64,000 nt of DNA from Parahoeflea olei (GTDB lineage: Bacteria > Pseudomonadota > Alphaproteobacteria > Rhizobiales > Rhizobiaceae). Shown piece after piece: positions 45,479-56,375 of the stretch (position 1 is the stretch's first letter; every line of letters begins with the position of its first letter). A model generated the notes under the pieces. The model saw only the letters and a program-made list of their open reading frames with translations, had not been told where the DNA came from and ran no database searches. The translations under genes were made by a program, and so were the position numbers. The DNA lies in contig NZ_LQZT01000023.1 in NCBI RefSeq assembly GCF_001703635.1, positions 366,640 to 430,639 of the forward strand. Direction: 5' to 3'.

Positions 45479-46357
45479 ATGCGCTACGATATCCGCCTCA
45501 CCATCGATTATGCGTTTGAAACGCCCGCCGCCGGCGCGCGCCAGATCCTGCATGTGATGCCGCTTCCGATCGCCGGACGGCAACGCCTGGTGGCCGCCCA
45601 TCTCAGCGTCGAACCGCAGCCTTCGATGCGCCGCGACCGGGTGGATTTCTTCGGCAATGCCGTCACTGAACTCGCCTTCGCCGAGCCCCATCAGGATGTG
45701 GTGATCGCGCTTGCGGCCCGGGTCGAGGTCTCGGGCAGCGCGGCCCCCGTCGGACCGTCACCGGACCTGACCTGGCTGATGTGGGCGCTGCGGGCGGAGG
45801 CGGATCTCGGTCCGCGCTCGCCGCTGCATTTTCTCCCGGCCTCTCCCCATGCCCCGCCGGTCGCCGCCATCGCGGCCTGGGCGCGTGCCCTGTGCGAGCC
45901 GGGGCGGCCGGTGTCGGACCTGGTCGAAATCATCGGCGCGGCGCTCCACCGCACCATGCGCTTCGATGCGTCGGCGACGACCGTGGACACGCCGGCGGCC
46001 GAAGCTTTCGCCGCGCGCCACGGCGTGTGCCAGGATTTCACCCATATCATGATCGTGGCGCTCCGCAGCCTCGGCATCCCCGCGGGCTATGTCAGCGGTT
46101 ATCTGCGCACGCTGCCGCCGCCGGGCCGCGAACGGCTCGAAGGGGCGGATGCGATGCATGCCTGGGTCTCGGCCTGGTGCGGGCCGGATGCCGGATGGGT
46201 GGAATACGATCCCACCAATGCGGTCTTCGCCGGCACCGATCACATCGTCGTGGCCCATGGCCGCGATTACGCCGATCTCGCCCCGGTCCGCGGCGCAATG
46301 CGCACCTCGGGCGGACAAACCAGCAGCCAGGCCGTGGACGTCATCCCCGTCGGCTGA
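45479..46357 (+). CDS. Transglutaminase-like cysteine peptidase/transferase
   Basis: A 292-residue protein with a transglutaminase N-domain (about 1-85) and a papain-like core. The triad is Cys184 (GVCQDFTH), His227 (AMHAWV) and Asp244 (YDPTN). It starts five bases after the ATP-grasp/AlphaE stop and is the last gene of the cluster. Such proteins probably cleave or transfer the amide bonds made by the ATP-grasp and DUF2126 partners. No signal peptide is visible, so it should act in the cytoplasm. Confidence 0.9.
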   Translation: MRYDIRLTIDYAFETPAAGARQILHVMPLPIAGRQRLVAAHLSVEPQPSMRRDRVDFFGNAVTELAFAEPHQDVVIALAARVEVSGSAAPVGPSPDLTWLMWALRAEADLGPRSPLHFLPASPHAPPVAAIAAWARALCEPGRPVSDLVEIIGAALHRTMRFDASATTVDTPAAEAFAARHGVCQDFTHIMIVALRSLGIPAGYVSGYLRTLPPPGRERLEGADAMHAWVSAWCGPDAGWVEYDPTNAVFAGTDHIVVAHGRDYADLAPVRGAMRTSGGQTSSQAVDVIPVG

Positions 46358-46377
46358 GCGGGCCGCACGCGGCCCGC
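46358..46377. terminator. Hairpin between convergent operons
   Basis: GCGGGCC (46358-46364) pairs with GGCCCGC (46371-46377), extendable by GC to nine pairs. It fills most of the 27-base gap between the transglutaminase stop and the convergent permease stop. There is no T-run, so intrinsic termination is only probable. Confidence 0.45.
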
Positions 46378-46384
46378 CGATCCT

Positions 46385-47305
46385 TCAGCGGCCGCGGATG
46401 CGCGGATCGAGCGCGTCGCGCAGGCCGTCGCCGATATAGTTGACGCTGAGCACAGTGAGCGAGATCGCGAGCCCTGGCCAGAATACCCGTTCGGGATATT
46501 GCTGGAGATAGTCGACCGCATCGAACAGCAACCGGCCCCAGGTCGGGAAGTCCGGCGGAAAGCCCAGCCCGAGGAACGACAGCGCGGATTCGGTGATGAT
46601 CGCGGTGGCGATGCCGAGCGTGGCCGAGACCATGATCGGCGAAAGCACGTTGGGCAGGATATGGCGCAGGATCATGCGCCGCGACGGCGTGCCGATCGAG
46701 CGCGCGGCAAGCACGAACTCGCGCTCCTTCAGCGCCAGCACCTCGCCGCGCACGATGCGTGCCGTCTGCATCCAGCTGGTGATGCCGATCGCCGAGACGA
46801 TCAGGATGAAGGTGCCCATCTCGGGGCCGAAACTGCGTGCGAGCGTTTCCCGAAACAGCATCACCATGACGAGCAGCAGCGGCAGCAGCGGCAGCGCCAG
46901 GAACAGGTTGGTGAGCCCCATCAGAAAGCCGTCGAGCTTGCGGAAGAACCCGGCCAGAACGCCGATGAAGGCACCGAGCAGCACGCTGATCAGCATCGCC
47001 GTCAGCCCGACCGCGATCGACACCTGCCCGCCCGCCATCATCCGTGCCAGGATATCGCGCCCGAGCTGGTCGGTGCCGAAGGGGTGGGCGAGCGAGGCAC
47101 CGGAATTGCGGGCGCGGATGTCGATGAAGGTGGGCTCGATGGTCCACACCAGCGGGCCGAGCGTCACCGCCAGCACGATGAACAGGAACACCGCGGCGCC
47201 GAACAGCGCGCCCTTGTGGGTCTTGAACTGGTCCCAGACGTCCCACCACTGCGAGCGGCCGGAGGTGTCGGGCTTTGCCCGGGCTGGTGCGGGGGCGTCA
47301 GTCAT
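46385..47305 (-). CDS. Dipeptide/oligopeptide-type ABC transporter permease (DppC-like)
   Basis: A 306-residue inner-membrane permease with about six transmembrane helices. DppC-type motifs are HPFGTDQLGRDILARMMAGG and the EAA region VLAARSIGTPSRRMILRHILP, followed by ESALSFLGLGFPPDFPTWG. It is the last gene of a five-gene minus-strand operon and overlaps the upstream permease by 8 bases. Confidence 0.93.
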   Translation of the reverse strand: MTDAPAPARAKPDTSGRSQWWDVWDQFKTHKGALFGAAVFLFIVLAVTLGPLVWTIEPTFIDIRARNSGASLAHPFGTDQLGRDILARMMAGGQVSIAVGLTAMLISVLLGAFIGVLAGFFRKLDGFLMGLTNLFLALPLLPLLLVMVMLFRETLARSFGPEMGTFILIVSAIGITSWMQTARIVRGEVLALKEREFVLAARSIGTPSRRMILRHILPNVLSPIMVSATLGIATAIITESALSFLGLGFPPDFPTWGRLLFDAVDYLQQYPERVFWPGLAISLTVLSVNYIGDGLRDALDPRIRGR

Positions 47306-48305
47306 AGCGGATCCTCGGATCGAGCAGGCCGTAGAGAACGTCGGCGATCAGGTTGCACAGCACGATCAGCACTGCGAAGATGAAGGCCAGTGTCTGCACC
47401 ATCGGCAGGTCGTTGGCGTAGATCGCGGTGATCAGCAACTGGCCCAGGCCGTTCACCTTGAAGATCTGCTCGGTGATGATGGCGCCGCCGAAGATCGACG
47501 GAATCCCGAGCGCGATCACGGTGACGACCGGGATCATCGAATTGCGCAGCACATGCACGAGCACCACCACCTTCTCGGTCATGCCCTTGGCGCGCGCGGT
47601 GCGGACGTAATCATGGTTGAGGTTGTCGAGCATGGAGGCGCGCATGAAGCGCGACAGCTGCGCCGTGGTCTGCAGCGCCAGCACCATCACCGGCAGCGTC
47701 ATCTGCCTGACCTGCTGGCCGAAGCTCGAGAAGTCGTCGACCACGAGCGTGGTGTCGTAGATCGAGGGGAACCAGGGCAGCATGATCGCGAAGAAGACGA
47801 TCATCAGAACCCCGGAGAAGAACGGCGGCACCGAAAAGCCGATCATGGAGACGAAGGTGCCGACCTGGTCGAACCAGGAATATTGCCTGTAGGCGGAAAT
47901 GATGCCGATCGGCAGCGCGATCATGACGCCCACCAGATAGGCGAGGCCGACCACCCAGAGCGTCTGCGGCAGGCGCTGGACGATGATGTCGAACACCGGC
48001 GCGCGGAACTGCCAGGAGATGATGCGCTGCATGCCTTGGGCGAAATTCGTGCCGAACATCCAGTCGATGAAGTGCAGCGGCTCGACCCAGAAGAACTGCT
48101 TGGCCCACAACAGGTAGCGCACATAGCCCGGGGCATCGAGCCCGAGCGCATCGCGCATCTTCTGGCGGACTTCGGGGGGAATGGTGAGCGGCTGGAAGGC
48201 GAGCGGATCCCCTGGTGCCAGGTCGAGCAGCAGGAAGATCAGCAGGCTGATGAGCAAAAGCGTCGGTATGGCCAGCAACAATCGTCGAAAAGTAAAGGTC
48301 AGCAT
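47298..48305 (-). CDS. Dipeptide/oligopeptide-type ABC transporter permease (DppB-like)
   Basis: A 335-residue inner-membrane permease: first helix LLLAIPTLLLISLLIFLLLDL, LGLDAPGYVRYLLW, and the EAA region VRTARAKGMTEKVVVLVHVLRNSMIP. It pairs with the downstream DppC-like permease. It is separated from the binding-protein gene by 92 bases holding a perfect hairpin. Confidence 0.93.
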   Translation of the reverse strand: MLTFTFRRLLLAIPTLLLISLLIFLLLDLAPGDPLAFQPLTIPPEVRQKMRDALGLDAPGYVRYLLWAKQFFWVEPLHFIDWMFGTNFAQGMQRIISWQFRAPVFDIIVQRLPQTLWVVGLAYLVGVMIALPIGIISAYRQYSWFDQVGTFVSMIGFSVPPFFSGVLMIVFFAIMLPWFPSIYDTTLVVDDFSSFGQQVRQMTLPVMVLALQTTAQLSRFMRASMLDNLNHDYVRTARAKGMTEKVVVLVHVLRNSMIPVVTVIALGIPSIFGGAIITEQIFKVNGLGQLLITAIYANDLPMVQTLAFIFAVLIVLCNLIADVLYGLLDPRIRYD

Positions 48306-48359
48306 CGGCGACGCCTCGGTTCAGCAGGTGGTGCTGGAAAATCAGATGGCAGCGGCGGT

Positions 48360-48387
48360 GAATGGTCCCGCTGGCGCGGGACCATTC
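48360..48387 (-). promoter_or_regulatory. Intercistronic hairpin after the peptide-binding protein gene
   Basis: A perfect 12-bp stem (GAATGGTCCCGC / GCGGGACCATTC) with a four-base loop, 10 bases after the binding-protein stop. It lacks a T-run and probably sets the ratio of binding protein to permease. Confidence 0.6.
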
Positions 48388-48397
48388 GGGGCTGCAT

Positions 48398-50098
48398 TCA
48401 CTTGACGCGGTACCAGTCCGCGGCGTTCCACAGTTCGGAATCCCAGGTGTTGAGCACAACACCGCCGAGGCTGTTGGAGTGTGCCGACACGCGGCCGCGG
48501 TCGACCAGCGGAACGATGGTCATCGATTCCTTGGTGAGCATGTCGTTCAGCTTCTTGGCGATTTCGGCGCGCTTGGAGATCTCGCCGGTCTTGGCGAGTT
48601 CGGCCACCAGTTCGTCATAGGCCGGATCGCAGTAGCGGTTGATGTTCTCGCCCTGCCACTGGGTTTCGGGCCGCGGCGCCTTTTCGCAGGTGTACTGGCC
48701 CAGATACTGTTCCGGGTCGGTGCCGTCGAAGTTGTTGGCGTACATTTCGACGTCCGCGTAGAACTTCTGGAAGGTGTCCGGGGAGGTCGGGTCGCCGCCG
48801 AAGAACACCGAGGAATCGACATTCTTGAGTTCGGCTTCCACGCCGATATCGGCCCACCACTGCTTGACCAGCGCCTGGAAGTCCTGGCGCACGGCATTGG
48901 TGGAGCTCTGGTAGAGCAGCTTGAGCTTCTTGCCGTCCTTTTCGCGCACGCCGTCGCCGCCGACGGTCCAGCCGGCTTCGTCGAGCAGCGCCTTGGCGCC
49001 TTCGACATCCTGCTTCAGGCAGTCGGTGTTGTCGGAGGCATAGAGCTCCGGCGCGGGAACCAGATTGCAGGTGGCGCGGCCGGCCTGGCCGTAGCCGATC
49101 TCGACCAGCAGGTCACGGTCGATCGCCATCGACAATGCGCGCCGCACCTTCTCGTCCGACAGGATCGGATGCGGATGCTTTGCGGTCGAACGCTCGCCTT
49201 CGGGCAGGTCCGGCGAGGGGTCGGTCATGTTCATCTCGATGCGTTCGACCAGCGTGCCGAAGCCCGAAACCGGTTTGCCGGTGCCGCCTTCGGCCATCTT
49301 GGCGATCACGTCAGGCGCGAGCTGCAGGTTCCAGGCATAGTCGTATTCGCCGGTTTCCATCACGGCGCGGCCGGCCGCGGCCGCATCGCCGCCGCCCTTG
49401 AAGGTGAGCGTCGCGAAGGCGGGCTTGGCCGCGTCGCGATAGTTCTCGTTGGCCTTCATGGTGATGACGTCGTTGGGCTTGAAGTCGGTGACGACGAAGG
49501 GTCCGGTGCCGATCGGGCCGAAATTGGCCGAGGTGCATTCAGGTGCCTTGGCGCCGAGGCAGTTCTCGAACTGCGCCTTCTGGATGATCGGCGACTGGGC
49601 CCCGACAAAGGCGGCATAGGGAACCGGCTTCGGGCTGGTGAAATGCACGATCACGGTGCGCTCGTCGGGCGTCTCGACTTCCTTGAAGCCGTCGAACTTG
49701 GCGCTCTGCGCGCAGCCGCCGTCGGGCGCCATGCAGTATTCAGCCGTGAACTTGACGTCGGCCGAAGTCAGCGGGGTGCCGTCCGACCAGGTGATGCCTT
49801 CCTTGATCTTCCAGGTGATCGAGGTGAGGTCGGCGGCGACGCCGCCGTTTTCAACGGTCGGGATCTCGTCGACGAGCCAGGGAACCAAGTTGCCCTTTTC
49901 GTCGAAGCGGGCCAGCGGCTCGATGATCAGCGACGAGGCTTCGATATCCTTGGTGCCGCCCGAAAGATAGGGATTGAGGATCGATGGCGCCTGCCAGTAA
50001 ATGATCTTGACTTCGCCGTCCGAGCCGCGCTCGGCGTGGGCGACCGGCGCGATTGCCATCGCCGCAACGGCTCCCATCAGAATGGTTTTCAATTTCAT
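48398..50098 (-). CDS. Peptide-type ABC transporter substrate-binding protein (SBP_bac_5)
   Basis: A 566-residue periplasmic binding protein with a signal peptide (KTILMGAVAAMAIAPVAHA, cleavage near 22). The large SBP_bac_5 fold is marked by IYWQAPSILNPYLSGGTKD, WKIKEGITWSDGTPLTSADV and YQSSTNAVRQDFQALVKQWW. It has a strong ribosome binding site (AAGGAGA). In this operon the two ATPase genes come first, then the binding protein, then the permeases. The substrate is a peptide or modified amino acid; the divergent ArgE-like deacetylase hints at N-acylated amino acids. Confidence 0.92.
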   Translation of the reverse strand: MKLKTILMGAVAAMAIAPVAHAERGSDGEVKIIYWQAPSILNPYLSGGTKDIEASSLIIEPLARFDEKGNLVPWLVDEIPTVENGGVAADLTSITWKIKEGITWSDGTPLTSADVKFTAEYCMAPDGGCAQSAKFDGFKEVETPDERTVIVHFTSPKPVPYAAFVGAQSPIIQKAQFENCLGAKAPECTSANFGPIGTGPFVVTDFKPNDVITMKANENYRDAAKPAFATLTFKGGGDAAAAGRAVMETGEYDYAWNLQLAPDVIAKMAEGGTGKPVSGFGTLVERIEMNMTDPSPDLPEGERSTAKHPHPILSDEKVRRALSMAIDRDLLVEIGYGQAGRATCNLVPAPELYASDNTDCLKQDVEGAKALLDEAGWTVGGDGVREKDGKKLKLLYQSSTNAVRQDFQALVKQWWADIGVEAELKNVDSSVFFGGDPTSPDTFQKFYADVEMYANNFDGTDPEQYLGQYTCEKAPRPETQWQGENINRYCDPAYDELVAELAKTGEISKRAEIAKKLNDMLTKESMTIVPLVDRGRVSAHSNSLGGVVLNTWDSELWNAADWYRVK

Positions 50099-50119
50099 GG
50101 CTGTCTCCTTTTTGAAAAC

Positions 50120-52187
<2,068 letters not shown>

Positions 52188-52198
52188 ACTGCACCCCT

Positions 52199-52215
52199 CG
52201 GGAGATCATCTCCCG
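52199..52215. promoter_or_regulatory. Palindrome in the leader of the peptide-importer operon
   Basis: CGGGAGAT-C-ATCTCCCG is a perfect 8-1-8 inverted repeat beginning 12 bases upstream of the DppD-like start codon and next to its ribosome binding site. It could be a repressor operator or an mRNA hairpin that affects initiation. Confidence 0.45.
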
Positions 52216-52446
52216 TTATTGATTTTGTTGCCGGTCGGTCTTTTCAAAAGCCGGTGGGCGTTACTATTGACCAATTTTCCCACGGTTGACCAGTGGGGTT
52301 TTGGAAATAGCGTGATAAGTGTTCAGGACGGCCTTCGCGAGAAACAAAATTTCCCGCACAACCGGCCTTGCGGGGCGCGGTGCGGCTGAACGAAAGTGTG
52401 GAAAATCGGCGGGCATTCGAAGTTCGCATGTTAAACGGATCTGATT

Positions 52447-53610
52447 ATGGAAAATTATTCTACTGCTCGGGCGATTTTGGCAAAATTGGTTTCCTTTCCT
52501 TCGGTCAGCCGCGACACCAATCTGCCGTTGGTCGACTGGGTCGAAACCTTTCTTGCGGCGCATGGCATAGCCTCAAGCAGGGTCATGAGCCCATGTGGCA
52601 ACAAGGCGCACCTCTACGCGCAGACCGGGCCTGCGGTCGATGGCGGAGTGATCCTGTCGGGGCACACCGATGTGGTCCCCGTCGATGGCCAGGCCTGGAC
52701 CACCGATCCGTGGACGCTGACCGAGCGGGACGGAAAACTGTTCGGCCGCGGCGCATGCGACATGAAGGGCTTCGATGCGCTGGCGCTGCTCGCCATGGCG
52801 CGCGCCGCAAAGCGCCCGCTCAAGCGGCCCTTGCAACTCGCCTTTTCGTTTGACGAGGAGGTCGGCTGCGTTGCTGTCGTCGATCTGGTCGAGGCCATGC
52901 TCGGCGCGCTGCCCAAGGCGCGCGAGGTGATCGTCGGCGAGCCGACCATGATGCGGGTGGTGACCGGTCACAAGGGCGGGCTTGCCTATCATGTGCATGT
53001 GCGCGGTTTCGAGGTGCATTCCTCGCTGCTTCCCTACGGCGTGAGCGCGATCATGCAGGCGGCGCGGCTGATCGACTGGGCCAACCAGCGCAATGCCGAG
53101 AATGCGGCGCGGATGCCGGGCGAACTTGCCGCGCCCTTCGATCCACCGTTCACGACGCTGCATGTCGGCGTGATCGAGGGCGGCACCGCCCACAACATCA
53201 CCGCCAAGGATTGCCGCTTCCTGATCGAGTTCCGCTTCGTCCCCGGCGAAAGCCCCGACGACTGGGCGCGCAGGTTCGAGGCCAGGGCCGCCGAGCTGAC
53301 GGCGGAAATGCAGGCGATCCATCCCGACACGGGAATTGATCTCAACCCCGGCTTTGCGCTTCCCGCGCTGGCGCCGGAAACCGACGGCGCGGCCGAAACG
53401 CTGGCGCGCCGCCTGACCGGCGACAACGGCCAGCACGTGGTCAGTTACGGCACCGAAGGCAGCCAGTTCCAGGCGCGCGGCTATTCGACCGTGGTCTGCG
53501 GACCCGGCGACATCGCCCAGGCGCACCAGCCCGACGAGTTCCTGACGCTCGACCAGCTCGCCGCCGGCGAAGCCTTCATGGACCGGCTCATCGATACGCT
53601 GTGTGCGTAA
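52447..53610 (+). CDS. argE: ArgE-like acetylornithine deacetylase (M20 family)
   Basis: A 387-residue zinc-dependent deacetylase. Zinc and catalytic residues are visible: His73 (SGHTDVVPVDG), Asp105 (GACDMKGFD), the Glu137-Glu138 pair (DEEVGC), Glu165 (VGEPT) and a C-terminal histidine in QAHQPDEF. It releases acetate from N-acetylornithine; other N-acyl amino acids are possible substrates. It is divergent from a peptide-type importer, suggesting use of imported N-acylated amino acids rather than only biosynthesis. It is convergent with the arginine operon, three bases apart. Confidence 0.88.
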   Translation: MENYSTARAILAKLVSFPSVSRDTNLPLVDWVETFLAAHGIASSRVMSPCGNKAHLYAQTGPAVDGGVILSGHTDVVPVDGQAWTTDPWTLTERDGKLFGRGACDMKGFDALALLAMARAAKRPLKRPLQLAFSFDEEVGCVAVVDLVEAMLGALPKAREVIVGEPTMMRVVTGHKGGLAYHVHVRGFEVHSSLLPYGVSAIMQAARLIDWANQRNAENAARMPGELAAPFDPPFTTLHVGVIEGGTAHNITAKDCRFLIEFRFVPGESPDDWARRFEARAAELTAEMQAIHPDTGIDLNPGFALPALAPETDGAAETLARRLTGDNGQHVVSYGTEGSQFQARGYSTVVCGPGDIAQAHQPDEFLTLDQLAAGEAFMDRLIDTLCA

Positions 53611-53613
53611 GGC

Positions 53614-55206
53614 TCAACGCGGGTCGGTATACTCGATCAGGCAGGGGCGCTCGAGGTCCGCAAGCGCGGCCTTGAGCCCTTCGCGGCTGTCGACCTTGCG
53701 CGCCGGCAGCCCGTAGGCCTTGGCGATCGCCGTGAAATCCGGCGCCGACGGGGTCACGCCGACCGGGGTGATCTGCGCCGAGACCATGGCGTTTTCGATC
53801 TCCATGTAGCCCGTATTGTTCCACACGACGAAGGCCGCATCGGCCTCGCAGTCGCGCGCCGAGCCAAGTTCGGCGAGCGTGAACTGCAATCCGCCGTCGC
53901 CCAGAAGCGCCACCGCCGGCTGGCCCGGATGGCCGAGCGCCGCGCCGATCGCCGCCGGTGCGGCATAGCCGAGCGTGCCGAAGCCGGTCGCCGAGTTGAA
54001 CCAGGAGGCGGGCCGCGGCGCGTCCACATACATGTTGGCGGCGTAGACGAGCTGGGTGGAATCGCCCACCAGCGTGGCCGCGGGCAGGGTCTCCCAGATA
54101 TCCTGAACCAGCGCCACATGGGCCCGGTAGGTCTCGCCGATCTCCTCAAGCGCGCCGGCCCGCGCCGCCTTCGCGCGGGCTTCGGCCTCGTTTGCCGCGT
54201 GAGCGGGCTCTTCGGGCAGCGCCTCAAGCAGGGCCGCGCAGAACGCGCCCGCATCGGCCGCGATCGCGAGCGCCGCATCGGCGCCCCGGTCGAGCTGGGC
54301 GGCATCGATGTCGACGCGGATCAGCGCTGCGGGAAGGTCAAGCGGGCTGCGGTCATGCAGGTCGTAATCGGTGGGGCCGAATTCGGTGCCGAGAGCCAGC
54401 ACCAGGTCCGAGGTGGAAAGCAGCTCGCGCACGCCCGGAAGGCTCGGGCTCGCCGGCACGTCGAGCACATGGCCCGCCATGATGCCGCGGGCATTGATGG
54501 TCGAGACCACCGGCGCGCCAAGCCTGTCTGCCAGGCGGCGAACAGCCTCGGCAGACGCCACCGCGCCGCCGCCGATCAGCAGCGCCGGGGCTTTGGCCTT
54601 GCCCACCATGTCCACGGCCTGCGCAAGATCGGCCGGCGAGGGGGCGGGCCGAGGTGGCGCGGGCATGGAAAAGCTTTGCGTGCCTGCCGGCATCCGCATC
54701 ACATCGGTCGGGATCTCGATATGCACGGGGCCGGGACGGCCGCCGGTCATGGTGGCAAAGGCCTTTTCCAGCACTGCGCCGAGTTCGCCGGGGTCGGTCA
54801 GCGTGTGCGACCAGAGCGCCACGGTCGCCGCGAGCCCCGCCTGGTCCGGGAGTTCGTGCAGGTGGCCGCGGCCGCGGCCGAGCGTGTCGGTTGCGTTCAC
54901 CCCCGAGATCACCAGCATGGGAATGCTGTCTGCGCGGGCCTGCGCCATGGCCGTCAGCGTGTTGGTGAGCCCCGGGCCGGTGATGACGAAACACACGCCG
55001 GGCCGGCCGGTGACGCGGGCATAGCCGTCGGCCATGAAGCCGGCGCCCTGTTCGTGGCGCGGCGTGATGTGGCGGATCGGGCTTGCGGCGAGCCCGCGAT
55101 AGAGCTCGATCGTGTGCACGCCGGGAATCCCGAACACGGTGTCGACGCCGGCCTGTTCGAGCAGCGTGACGAGGGCTTCCCCGACGGTGGGCGAGTGCTT
55201 GGGCAT
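53614..55206 (-). CDS. Thiamine-diphosphate enzyme, probable 5-guanidino-2-oxopentanoate decarboxylase (AruI-like)
   Basis: A 530-residue ThDP enzyme of the acetolactate synthase/decarboxylase fold. The catalytic glutamate is in RHEQGAGFMADGYARVTG (about 50), and the ThDP motif is LLGDGGLQFTLAEL with the asparagine pair in VWNNTGY about 26 residues later. In P. aeruginosa, AruH transaminates arginine and AruI decarboxylates the resulting 5-guanidino-2-oxopentanoate. The immediate coupling to an AruH-like aminotransferase (overlap TGATG) supports the same role here. Other 2-keto acid decarboxylases cannot be excluded. Confidence 0.7.
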   Translation of the reverse strand: MPKHSPTVGEALVTLLEQAGVDTVFGIPGVHTIELYRGLAASPIRHITPRHEQGAGFMADGYARVTGRPGVCFVITGPGLTNTLTAMAQARADSIPMLVISGVNATDTLGRGRGHLHELPDQAGLAATVALWSHTLTDPGELGAVLEKAFATMTGGRPGPVHIEIPTDVMRMPAGTQSFSMPAPPRPAPSPADLAQAVDMVGKAKAPALLIGGGAVASAEAVRRLADRLGAPVVSTINARGIMAGHVLDVPASPSLPGVRELLSTSDLVLALGTEFGPTDYDLHDRSPLDLPAALIRVDIDAAQLDRGADAALAIAADAGAFCAALLEALPEEPAHAANEAEARAKAARAGALEEIGETYRAHVALVQDIWETLPAATLVGDSTQLVYAANMYVDAPRPASWFNSATGFGTLGYAAPAAIGAALGHPGQPAVALLGDGGLQFTLAELGSARDCEADAAFVVWNNTGYMEIENAMVSAQITPVGVTPSAPDFTAIAKAYGLPARKVDSREGLKAALADLERPCLIEYTDPR

Positions 55207-56375
55207 CACAGGGCCTCCACGAAACGGGTGATGCGGGCGCAGGCTTCGATGACGGAGTCATCGGGCACCGTCAGGCTCAGCCGCACCAGCGCGCCGGCAT
55301 TGTCGCCGAAGGAGGAGCCCGGCATCACCGCGACGCCGGCGTCGAGGAGCTTCCAGGCAAAGTCCGCGCCCGACAGCCCGGTGCCAGAGACGTCGAGCAC
55401 GATGAACATGCCCGCCTGCGGCCGGAACGGCTTGACGCCGTCGAGCCTGTCGAGCGCATCGGCGAAAAGGGCTGCGCGGTGCTTGTAGGAGGCGCGCATG
55501 CGCGCGGAGGTGGGCAGGTCCGAATTCAGCGCGAATGCCGTCATGTCGGCGATGAAGGGCTGGTTGCCGAACAGGATCGTTTCCGACAGCGGCAACAGAC
55601 GCTCGCAGAAGGCGTGCGGCCCCACCGCCCAGCCGCTGCGGAAGCCGGGGGCCGCGTGCGACTTGGAGATCGACGACAGCGCGACCACCCGGTCGGCATA
55701 GGCAGGCAGATCGAAGGGGGAGGCGAAGCTGCCCTCGAACACCAGTTCCTCATAGACCTCGTCGGCGACGATCCAAAGATCGTGTTCGGCGCAGACGGCG
55801 CAGATCCGCTCGATTTCCGCCGCGGTGAGCACGGCGCCGGTCGGGTTGTGCGGCGAATTGAGAAGCAGCACCCGCGAGCTTGGCGTGATCGCGGCTTCCA
55901 GGTCTTCGGCGGTCATGTGAAAGCCGTTTTCGGCCCGGAGCGGCACCGGTTCGCGATGCGCGCCGCTGGCGGCGATGACGCCTTCATAGGTCGCGTAGAA
56001 CGGATCGCCCACCAGCACCCCGTCGCCGGGGCCGGTCAGCCCCATCATGGTCACAAACAGCGCCGTCTGGGTTCCTGGAAAGCACAGCACGTTGCCGGTG
56101 TCGACGCCGGGGCGGCGGCGGCTGTAGCGCGCGGCGATGGCGTCGAGCAGACCCGGCTCGCCGCGGCCGCTGGAATAGCCGGTGCGGCCGCCGCGCATCG
56201 ACTCGAGGCAGACTTCGAGCAGCGTCTCGTGCGGCGGCATGTCCGGTTCGCCGATGGTCAGTTCGATGATGTCGGCGCCTTGTGCCTTCATCATCCGGCA
56301 GCGCTGGTGGATGGCCCATTTGGCGCCGCCGGTATGGGCCAGACGCTCGGTGATTGCGGCGTAATGCATCGTCAT
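55206..56375 (-). CDS. PLP-dependent aminotransferase, probable arginine:pyruvate transaminase (AruH-like)
   Basis: A 389-residue fold-type I aminotransferase. IIELTIGEPDMPPHE opens the domain, NSPHNPTGAV holds the PLP-binding asparagine, ADEVYEELVF the aspartate, and the PLP lysine is in SSISKSHAAPGFRSGW (about 235). Its place between a TetR regulator and an AruI-like decarboxylase, in an operon with a guanidine-modifying hydrolase and beside an arginine-type importer, points to arginine:pyruvate transamination. The start overlaps the TetR stop (ATGA). Confidence 0.75.
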   Translation of the reverse strand: MTMHYAAITERLAHTGGAKWAIHQRCRMMKAQGADIIELTIGEPDMPPHETLLEVCLESMRGGRTGYSSGRGEPGLLDAIAARYSRRRPGVDTGNVLCFPGTQTALFVTMMGLTGPGDGVLVGDPFYATYEGVIAASGAHREPVPLRAENGFHMTAEDLEAAITPSSRVLLLNSPHNPTGAVLTAAEIERICAVCAEHDLWIVADEVYEELVFEGSFASPFDLPAYADRVVALSSISKSHAAPGFRSGWAVGPHAFCERLLPLSETILFGNQPFIADMTAFALNSDLPTSARMRASYKHRAALFADALDRLDGVKPFRPQAGMFIVLDVSGTGLSGADFAWKLLDAGVAVMPGSSFGDNAGALVRLSLTVPDDSVIEACARITRFVEAL

